Assembly (NCBI GenBank): GCA_029204225.1
Contig: CM055095.1
Coordinates: forward strand, 31,324,936-31,388,935
DNA: 64,000 bases
From: Diphasiastrum complanatum
Taxonomy: Eukaryota; Streptophyta; Lycopodiopsida; Lycopodiales; Lycopodiaceae
Reading direction: 5' to 3'
Shown here: piece by piece, positions 56,808-64,000 of the stretch
How the letters are laid out: every line of letters begins with the position of its first letter
Numbering within the stretch: position 1 is the first letter of the stretch
Made by a program: the position numbers and the translations under genes
Notes under the pieces: generated by a model
Seen by the model: the letters and a program-made list of their open reading frames with translations, nothing else
The model's database searches: none
Told to the model about the DNA's origin: nothing

Positions 56808-59800
56808 ATGGCTTCCAATGGTGGGATCATGCTAGAGTCTAGTGAAAGGTTGAGTTCATCAAACTACTCTACTTGGAAAGTGAGGATGGAGTCCTTACTT
56901 GAGTTGAATGAACTCATGGACATAGTTGCAGAAATTGAAGAGAGATCTCTCACACTTCAAGAGCAACAAAGGTTTGATAAGAAGGCCAAAAGGGCTCTTC
57001 ATATCATTAAAATGAATGTTACAAATGAACTTCTCAAGGAAGTTGGAAAGTGTCAAAGTGCAAGTGAGGCATGGAATGCCTTAAAGAAGCTCTTTGAATC
57101 AAAGTCCACATCTAGGGTATTGACCCTAAGGAGACAAATATTTTCTAGTAGGCAAAGAGAGGGTGAAAGTGCTCATGCATTTATCTTGAGAGTTAAGTCC
57201 CTAAGTGATGATTTAGCATGCATTGATGAGAACATAAAAGATGGTGAAATAGTCCAAGTTATGTTGAATGGTTTGCTAAATGAACATGCTAACCTTGTGC
57301 AAAGTTTTGCCATTCAAAGAGTCTTGCCAAGTGTGGTTGACTTGCAAGAAATCTTATTGGCTGAAGAACATAGGTTGCAATCAAAGCTTGATGGTGCATC
57401 CTTGCAAGGTGGAGGTGAAGAGGCTTTCTTCACAAAAGGCAAATTCAAGGGCAAAGGTAAAGGCAAAGGGAAATGGTCCAAAGGTGGTAACTTTGATCAT
57501 GATGATCACTCTTCCTCTTCCTCTTCTACTAAGAACAATAAGTCAAAGTTCAAGTGCTTTTATTGTGGGATAAAAGGTCATTTTGCAAATGAATGTTATA
57601 AGAAGAAAAGAGAGCAAGGAGAGAGGCAAGGAAATCTTACAATAGATGAGGAAGAACATAACACATGTGAATCACTTGTTATGACTTCAAGTTTGTTAGC
57701 CAACATAGATGATAATGATCCTTGGTGGATTGATAGTGGAGCCTCATCTCACATGACAAGACATAAGGAATACTTTACATCCTTATTGTCTTATGAGGGA
57801 GAAGGTAACATCATCTACACTGCAAATGATGGTCAATGTGACATCAAAGGCATAGGCACTATTCCTATTTCCCTTTCAACAAATAGGAAAGCAAATCTTG
57901 AAAATGTTTTGTACATTCCTTCAATCACTAGGAATTTGCTTAGTGTAAGTCAAATGATTGACAAAGGACTTGATGTGGAGTTCATTGGAGATGCATGTTT
58001 GATAAGTAAATGTGGATCCTTGATTACTCAAGGTAGGAGGCATGGTAAACTTTTCAAGCTTGATGCATGTGTGATCTCTAATCATGAAGGATGTATGGCT
58101 AGGGAGCAATTGACAAACCAAGAAGTTTGGCACAAGAGGTTGGGCCATCCCAACTTCAAATCTTTGGAGGTAATGGCAAAGAAAGAGCTTGTTCTTGGTC
58201 TCCCTAAAAGTCTTGTTGCAAACAATAGTGTTTGTGAACATTGTGCCTTGTCCAAATCTCATAGACTTGCTTATTCTAGATCTACTTCTAGATCTAAAGA
58301 AGCTTTTCAACTTGTGCATTCTGATATTCATTCTTCTAGTACAACTAGCAATGGTGGGGCAAAGATGTATGCAACTTTCATTGATGACTTTAGTAGGTAT
58401 ACTTGGATCTATCTTCTTAAAAGTAAGGATGAAGTGTTTGCTGCATTTGTCAAGTTCAAGAATGAAATGGAAAACCAATTCAATACAAAGATCAAATGCT
58501 TAAGATCAGATAATGGAGGGGAATACACCTCAAATAGGTTCAAAGACTTTTGTATAGCACATGGGATTAAGAGGGAGATGTCTAGTCCTAGGACTCCACA
58601 ACAGAATGGAGTGGCCGAGAGGAAGAATAGAACCCTTTGTGAATGTGCCAAGGCAATGAGACTACATGCTAATCTTGCTAAGTCTTTTTGGGGGGAAGCT
58701 TTAGCATGTGCTAACTATCTATGTAATAGATGGACAAGTGCTTCCTTGGATGGTAAAACTCCTCATGAGTTTCTTTATGGTAGAAGGCCGAGTGTCAAGC
58801 ATTGTAGGATCTTTGGATGTACATGTTTTGTCAATATCACACTTGATGATAGAACTAAAGAAGATCCTTCATCAAAGAAGGGTGTGTTTGTTGGCTATAG
58901 TGAAGTAAGCAAGGCTTACAAAGTGTACATTCCTTCTACAAAGAAAGTTGTCATAAGTAGGGATGTCATCTTTCATGAAGAGAATGTTTCCAATGTTGTT
59001 GATGTTGATGTTGATGTGCCTACTAATCATCATGATGTGCAAGATGTCTTGGATGAAGATGGAGATGCCACTCCAAAGCAAACTTCAAGGAAGACTCAAA
59101 GGCAAAGGGCTAAGCCATCAAGGCTAACCTATGATGAAAAAGGAAAGCAAGTGGTGGACAACTCTAACTTTGCTTTTCTTACCTCTTTTGATGAACCAAC
59201 TTGTGTAAGTGAAGCAATTCAAAAGAAGGAATGGATCCAAGCCATGGATCATGAGCATCAAGCACTCATCAAAAGCAACACATGGAGGTTGGTAAAGCTT
59301 CCAAAGGACAAGAAGGCAATTGGTTGTAAGTGGATCTTCAAGATCAAGACAAATCAAGATGGATCAATCAACAAGTACAAGGCAAGGTTGGTGGCAAAGG
59401 GGTATGCTCAAGAATATGGTATTGACTATGATGAGACCTTTGCACCCGTGGCAAAGATGGTAACTATTCGAATCCTAATCTCTCTTGCAACTCTTTATGA
59501 TTGGGATATGTGGCAAATGGATGTTACTAATGCCTTCTTGAATGGTGATCTTGAAGAAGATATTTACATGGAGCAACCCGAGGGCTATGTTTCACATGAT
59601 GAGCCTAATCATGTGTGCTATCTCCAAAAGAGTTTGTATGGGCTAAAGCAAGCACCAAGGAGTTGGTATGCTAAGCTCAATTCCTTCTTACTTTCTCAAA
59701 ACTTTGTTATGAGTGAGTATGATCATTCTCTCTACTTTAGATTGAATGAAAATGATATCACTTTACTTTTGATCTATGTTGATGACATTATCTTAAGTGG

Positions 59801-60761
59801 TGGTAACAATCTAGATATAGATGAAATCAAGATGGCACTCAAAAGAGAGTTTGAAATTCAAGATCTTGGTAAACTTCATTATATCTTAGGAATAGAGATT
59901 ATTAGAACTTCTAAATCTACATTCATATGTCAAGAAAAGTATGTTAACTCTATTCTAAAAAGGTTTCATATGGAAGATTGTAAAGTTGTTTCTACTCCTA
60001 TGGAATCAAATGTAAAGCTAACTACAAGAAGTAATGAAAGATCCTTCAAGGACATTACTCTCTATAGAAAGCTAATAGGATCTCTTATATGGTTAACCAT
60101 CACAAGACCTGATCTAAGCTTTGTGGTTGGTAAACTAAGTCAATTTATGCAAGATCCTAGTGAGGCTCATTGGAAGCTAGGAAAGAGAGTACTTAGATAC
60201 ATCTCGGGATCTAGAGATTTTGGCATCTTGTATGGAGGTACTACACCTAACCTTTGTGGATTTTCAGATTCAGATTTTGCAGGTGATCAAATGGATAGGA
60301 AGTCAACAAGTGCCTTTGCAATCTATCTTGGAGATGGAGTGGTCTCATGGCTATCAAAGAAGCAACCAACTATCTCTCTATCTTCCACCGAAGCCGAGTA
60401 CAAGGCATTAACAACATGCACCAAGGAGATTCTTTGGATCAAGAGGATGTTATTGGATCTTCACTTGCTGGAACCAGAGAAGACTCCAATCATACTTTGT
60501 GATAACCTTTCAGCCCAAAGCTTGGCAAGCAATCCTGTTTTTCATGCAAGGAGCAAGCACATTGAGATTGCTCACCATTTTGTGAGAGATCAAGTCATTG
60601 CCAAAGAGGTGGAGCTTCAACATGTCTCTTCAAAGGAGTGTGTGGCTGATATCTTCACCAAACCATTGGGAAAGGACCTATATTTAATGCATAGATCTAA
60701 TCTTGGAATGTGCTCAAAGACTATGTTGAAACTAGCATCCAATGTTGAAGAGGGAGTGTGA
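56808..60761 (+). CDS. Copia-B Gag-Pol polyprotein
   Basis: 1317 residues, no stops, all domains in the Ty1/copia order. Gag helical domain about 1-230; zinc knuckle C-F-Y-C-G-I-K-G-H-F-A-N-E-C at about 249-262; protease W-I-D-S-G-A-S-S-H-M at about 306; pre-integrase zinc region W-H-K-R-L-G-H plus C-E-H-C at about 440-480; integrase core with D in H-S-D-I-H (about 506), D in L-R-S-D-N-G-G-E-Y (about 565) and E in V-A-E-R-K-N-R (about 602); RT from about 837 with I-Y-V-D-D-I-I-L at about 990; RNase H with S-D-S-D-F-A-G at about 1150, S-S-T-E-A-E-Y at about 1192 and C-D-N at about 1230. One frame for both parts, so Gag and Pol levels must be set some other way than frameshifting. The stop TGA lies inside the 3' LTR. 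Confidence 0.97.
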   Translation: MASNGGIMLESSERLSSSNYSTWKVRMESLLELNELMDIVAEIEERSLTLQEQQRFDKKAKRALHIIKMNVTNELLKEVGKCQSASEAWNALKKLFESKSTSRVLTLRRQIFSSRQREGESAHAFILRVKSLSDDLACIDENIKDGEIVQVMLNGLLNEHANLVQSFAIQRVLPSVVDLQEILLAEEHRLQSKLDGASLQGGGEEAFFTKGKFKGKGKGKGKWSKGGNFDHDDHSSSSSSTKNNKSKFKCFYCGIKGHFANECYKKKREQGERQGNLTIDEEEHNTCESLVMTSSLLANIDDNDPWWIDSGASSHMTRHKEYFTSLLSYEGEGNIIYTANDGQCDIKGIGTIPISLSTNRKANLENVLYIPSITRNLLSVSQMIDKGLDVEFIGDACLISKCGSLITQGRRHGKLFKLDACVISNHEGCMAREQLTNQEVWHKRLGHPNFKSLEVMAKKELVLGLPKSLVANNSVCEHCALSKSHRLAYSRSTSRSKEAFQLVHSDIHSSSTTSNGGAKMYATFIDDFSRYTWIYLLKSKDEVFAAFVKFKNEMENQFNTKIKCLRSDNGGEYTSNRFKDFCIAHGIKREMSSPRTPQQNGVAERKNRTLCECAKAMRLHANLAKSFWGEALACANYLCNRWTSASLDGKTPHEFLYGRRPSVKHCRIFGCTCFVNITLDDRTKEDPSSKKGVFVGYSEVSKAYKVYIPSTKKVVISRDVIFHEENVSNVVDVDVDVPTNHHDVQDVLDEDGDATPKQTSRKTQRQRAKPSRLTYDEKGKQVVDNSNFAFLTSFDEPTCVSEAIQKKEWIQAMDHEHQALIKSNTWRLVKLPKDKKAIGCKWIFKIKTNQDGSINKYKARLVAKGYAQEYGIDYDETFAPVAKMVTIRILISLATLYDWDMWQMDVTNAFLNGDLEEDIYMEQPEGYVSHDEPNHVCYLQKSLYGLKQAPRSWYAKLNSFLLSQNFVMSEYDHSLYFRLNENDITLLLIYVDDIILSGGNNLDIDEIKMALKREFEIQDLGKLHYILGIEIIRTSKSTFICQEKYVNSILKRFHMEDCKVVSTPMESNVKLTTRSNERSFKDITLYRKLIGSLIWLTITRPDLSFVVGKLSQFMQDPSEAHWKLGKRVLRYISGSRDFGILYGGTTPNLCGFSDSDFAGDQMDRKSTSAFAIYLGDGVVSWLSKKQPTISLSSTEAEYKALTTCTKEILWIKRMLLDLHLLEPEKTPIILCDNLSAQSLASNPVFHARSKHIEIAHHFVRDQVIAKEVELQHVSSKECVADIFTKPLGKDLYLMHRSNLGMCSKTMLKLASNVEEGV
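60744..60756 (+). promoter_or_regulatory. Copia-B polypurine tract
   Basis: gttgaagagggag adjoining the 3' LTR; overlaps the last Pol codons. Confidence 0.85.
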
Positions 60762-61411
60762 AAATTGTCAACATTTCCTAGCTAGTTTGAGGCCTAAATT
60801 GGCTAAAATTGTAAATAGTTTTGGTTCTGGAGTTTCACACGTGTGAACCAGGCCACAATCTTTTTATTTACTGTATTTTTTCAGTATGATGAAGTGTCAA
60901 ACTTCATACCCTTCAAAATGAGACCATTTTGATGTATCTTGGTCATATAAGCCATTTTTAGCTATTTTTTCTATATAGGGAATATCTAGGGTCAAGTACC
61001 TTCTAGAGAGAGGAGAGAGAGTCATCTTCCTCATCCATAAATAGTAGGGAAGTCGTGGAGAACAGGTTGGAGAAACCTTTTGTATGCTTCATTGAGATCA
61101 ATAGATCATTGTCATTGTTTCTTCCTCCATTGAGAGCATTGTTGTGTGTATTGTCTTCAAGCTATTGTGTATGATCTTAGGTGCTTTCCAAAAGTGGTAG
61201 GCTGATGTATTATGGACTGTATAATGCTATTTTGGGCCGCACTTGATGTTTATGGAAGTTTCCATTTGTGATAAATGCTTTTTGATCAAGTTCTTTGCAT
61301 TCTAGGTAGCATAGAATGTGTTGCCAATTCCTAGCTTATGTAGTTTGGAGTGCAAGCATTCAAGCCAATGATCTTGGAGTTTAGATCTACTTAGGATCTG
61401 TATTTTTCACA
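60757..61411 (+). repeat. Copia-B 3' LTR
   Basis: Same length as the 5' LTR; differences seen at aatCtttt, attTact, tatCttgg and tttTcta only. Palindrome at 60834-60847. Confidence 0.96.
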
Positions 61412-61416
61412 ATCCT
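61412..61416. repeat. Target duplication ATCCT, right of Copia-B
   Basis: Identical to 54976-54980. Confidence 0.93.
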
Positions 61417-63875
61417 AGGATTAGACATGAATTGACTTAACATGCTAACAGTGTATGCTAAATCTGGTCTAGTACACAACATTGCATACATTAGAGATCC
61501 GATTAGTGAATGATAAGGGTACTTCGCTAAGTTGAGTACTTCACTATCAGTCTCAGTACAAGAAGGCTTAGTCAATACTATACTTGGACCAATTGATATG
61601 TGGAGTATCAATTGGTCTGCAATTAGACATATGAAACTTTTCTAAAATGCCTTTTAGATATGTCTGTTGGCTAAGATAGATCTTATTCTGAAGTCTATTT
61701 CTAGTAATGTGACGACAGGACTGAAAATTTCTTGATAATCCACTCTTTGGACTTGAGTAAATCCTTTAGCCACCAATCGTGCTTTCCATTTTGCAATGGA
61801 GCCATCAGAGTTGATCTTCTTCTTGAAGATTCACTTGTTGTCGATAACTCTCTTATGAGTGGGGAAGTCGACCAGTGTGTAGGTCTGATTCATCAAAAGT
61901 GAGTTGTACTCGCCTTCCATAGCTTCTTGCCACTTCACAGCATCCTTGGATCTAATTGCTTCTACTAGGCTCTCTGGTTCTTCTGATAAAGTCCAGAATG
62001 ATTGAAGTGCATACCTCTCAAGAACTGTCCGAGTCTGTGAGGATCTGGGGATGTTTGGTTGACCAAAATGCGATGATGCTTCTTCTTGAATTTCTCCAGA
62101 TCTGCTTGAGCTAGCTTGGTCTGGTCTGATGACAGGTATTGTCGGATGCTCGGCTTCTGTAGTTGTAGTTGCAGGTTCTGTAGAAGAAACATGAACTTTG
62201 GAAGGATCCATGCTACGTAAAATAGGATGAAATGACATAGCATCATTTATCGATGGTTGTTTGAAATCATAGTATGTATGTTCTTGTAATATTACATTCC
62301 TAGAGACAAGTACTACATTGGTGGATGGATCATAAACTTTATAAGCTTTATGTTCATCAGGATAGCCAATGAAAATATACTCATTTGTCCTATGATCCAG
62401 CTTCTTCCTAAGCTGTTTAGGAATGTGAACAAAACATGTACAACCAAAGATTTTTAAATGGCTAACACTAGGCTTGTGCCCATGCCAAACTTCATGAGGA
62501 GTCTTCTTGTTGACGGCTTTGGTGCTGGATTTGTTCTGTACGTAACCAGGCTGTGGCAGTAGCTTCTGCCTAGAACATCGCAGGTAGGTGTGCTTGATGT
62601 AGCATGGATTTAGCTGAGTTGAGAAGAGTTCGATTCTTCCTTTCGGCAATCCTGTCCTGTTGAGGTGAATAAGAAGTGGTGAACTATCTTCTAATACCAT
62701 GTTCAGCCATGTAGTCGGACATCTCGTTAGAGATGTATTCGCCGCCACCATCAGTTTGGAGTGCATTCACTTTTGTAGACATTTGTGTCTCAGCCATGGC
62801 CTTGAATCTCTTGAAGCATTCAAAGGCTTCAAATTTGTGCTTAATGAACATGACTGTAGACCATCTGGAATAATCATCTATAGATTGCATCTCCTAATGA
62901 CGGAGTTGGCATTGGACCAAAGAGATCGCTATGTACAAGATCCAATACATGCTTTGTTTTGATGGAATGTGATTGTGGAAACTTGCTTCTAGAGTGCTTC
63001 CCATAGATGCATGACTTACAAAAGAAAGATTTCCTATCTAATGACAGAAGGAAAATTCAATCCATCAACTAAATTATTACAACGCATATAAAAAAGTGAT
63101 CTTGTATTCACGTGTCCAAATCGACTATGCCACAGAACAGCACTGTCGTTTACATTTTCATTAGAGATACTAGCTAATGCAACTAAATTAGAGAGTACGT
63201 AAATATTTCTGACTCTAGTGCATGTAGTCAGACTAGTATCTTCCTCGACTATTGTACACTGCTCAGATGAGAAAGTAACAGTGTAGCCCTCATCAGTTAT
63301 CTTAGAGACTGATAACAGGTTCTTTGAAAACTGAGGAACATGAAGGATATTAGGAACACAAATGGACAGATCGTTGTAGAAGCATATCTTCACTGCTCCT
63401 TTGCCTTCCATGCATATGGTGCTAGAATCTCCGAGGTAGATAAATTGGTCTCTACTGTAAGTTGTGTACTCCGTAAACCATTCCTTGTGAGAGGTCATGT
63501 GTTCGGTAGCGCCGTTGTCTAGGTACCAGCTATCACAGTCTTCGCTGCTGCTGTAAGCCATTAACAAGTGTGTGTCTTGCTCCTTGAATTTGGTCGCGTT
63601 GGAGGAGTCTGGCTGCTACTGTTGTTGCTGCTTCTTTGTCTCATTGTAGGTCCGGATATGACACTCCTTGATGTCATGATTAGCTCTCTTGCAGTATCTG
63701 CAGAAGAGCTTCTTGCGCGATCCACCATGCTCACCTTGAGTGTGAGGCTTTTGTTGTTGTTGTTGCACTTGATTCTTGCCCTTGGAATAGTCTTTCTTCT
63801 TGGTGTATAGAGCCGTGGATTTGTCTTTGATAGAGAGGATGCTAGTCTTTCTCCGCCTTTCTTCTTGAAGAAGGT
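61412..63875 (-). pseudogene. Copia-C gag end, protease, integrase and partial RT
   Basis: From high to low: zinc knuckle C-R-Y-C-K-R-A-N-H-D-I-K-E-C near 63700; a stop in a Gln run; protease W-Y-L-D-N-G-A-T-E-H-M (N for the usual S, so probably inactive); pre-integrase W-H-S-R-F-G-H; integrase H-S-D-L, a small deletion before D-D-Y-S-R-W, T-D-G-G-G-E-Y, E-R-K-N-R; W-H-G-H-K-P-S-V; RT K-A-R-L-V-A-K-G-F-T to F-S-P-V-V, then a deletion of the RT core near 61690, resuming at the connection and G-S-L-M-Y-A-M-L-C-T-R-P-D. The frame then meets Copia-B. Confidence 0.88.
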
Positions 63876-64000
63876 GAAGGTGCCCTTAAAAGACAAATGT
63901 GTCTTTTAAAACAGTTCAACATTAAAATAGATGACCTTCAAAAATTTTCTCTCTCTTCGCGAACTTTTTGCGAACAAAGTTGAAGGCGTTAAAAAATTAT
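63876..64000 (-). repeat. Copia-C 5' LTR piece joined to gag
   Basis: Matches 53787-53910. It abuts the gag end with no leader or primer site, so a deletion removed everything between. Continues beyond the window. Confidence 0.65.

Larger units (their letters stand above)
54981..61411 (+). mobile_element. Copia-B, complete and apparently recent Ty1/copia element
   Basis: 6431 bp with 655-bp LTRs, a primer site, a 1.15-kb leader, a single Gag-Pol ORF, a polypurine tract and a perfect 5-bp duplication (ATCCT). By eye the LTRs differ at about four positions, all in the first 250 bp. Nothing is visibly broken, so it may be autonomous. It is inserted in Copia-C on the opposite strand. Related to Copia-A. 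Confidence 0.96.
53350..64000 (-). mobile_element. Copia-C, defective minus-strand copia element
   Basis: It reads from high to low coordinates: an LTR piece (64000-63876), gag zinc knuckle, protease, integrase and RT start, then the Copia-B insertion (61411-54981), RNase H, polypurine tract and 3' LTR (from about 54385 down). Part of the 5' LTR, the leader, the gag N-terminus and the RT core are deleted. The window ends inside its 5' end. Copia-D at 32255-33830 is a relative. Confidence 0.8.

Noticed and set aside
57921-58478. 185-codon minus ORF inside Copia-B
   Set aside because: Antisense to well-conserved protease-integrase code; no domain.

Overview
The window is nuclear DNA from a land plant with a large, transposon-rich genome. 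I cannot name the species. The plant signature comes from an IDA-type secreted peptide gene, GRAS and F-box relics, Ty1/copia and Ty3/gypsy elements with initiator-tRNA-Met primer sites, a CACTA (TNP2) relic, a Helitron, and long CT/GA and CA/GT microsatellites. There are no bacterial signals. Most of the sequence is retroelement DNA in successive layers of decay.

Layout. 1-5 kb: an F-box stub, a family of covarying hairpins, a cysteine-rich ORF between direct repeats, and simple repeats. 5.1-11.5 kb: a minus-strand Ty3/gypsy element missing its 3' end, split between protease and RT by a solo copia LTR (7604-8251). 12.8-15.6 kb: a second Ty3 gag fused to a copia RT/RNase H with its 3' LTR. 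15.7-18.1, 26.3-28 and 46.7-48.3 kb: three same-orientation copies of a repeat unit carrying an IDA-like peptide gene; only the first is open throughout. 18.6-24.3 kb: a TTACTCG motif array, a coiled-coil ORF relic, a CACTA relic and tandem repeats. 24.7-34.5 kb: a patchwork of copia fragments from at least three families. 34.6-38.3 kb: Copia-A, a non-autonomous element with both LTRs, whose RT has been replaced by an unknown open segment kept in frame. 39-42 kb: GC-rich foldbacks and a GRAS pseudogene. 42.1-46.5 kb (minus): a multi-exon GIY-YIG gene directly downstream of a decayed Helitron Rep-helicase. 48.7-54 kb: a solo LTR, gag fragments and a long CT tract. 53-64 kb: Copia-C (minus, defective), interrupted by Copia-B (54981-61411), which is complete and looks recent: a perfect 5-bp target duplication, 655-bp LTRs differing at about four positions by eye, and one uninterrupted 1317-codon Gag-Pol frame.

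How the parts relate. The only coding units that look potentially functional are the Copia-B polyprotein, IDA-like copy 1 (with TATA box and CT-rich 5' leader) and possibly the GIY-YIG gene. Copia-A and Copia-B are related subfamilies: the same primer site, the same Pol C-terminus, a stop codon supplied by the 3' LTR, and the same palindrome inside the LTR. Copia-B could therefore plausibly mobilise Copia-A. The insertion order can be read from the nesting: Copia-C before Copia-B, and the Ty3 element before the Copia-A-type solo LTR.
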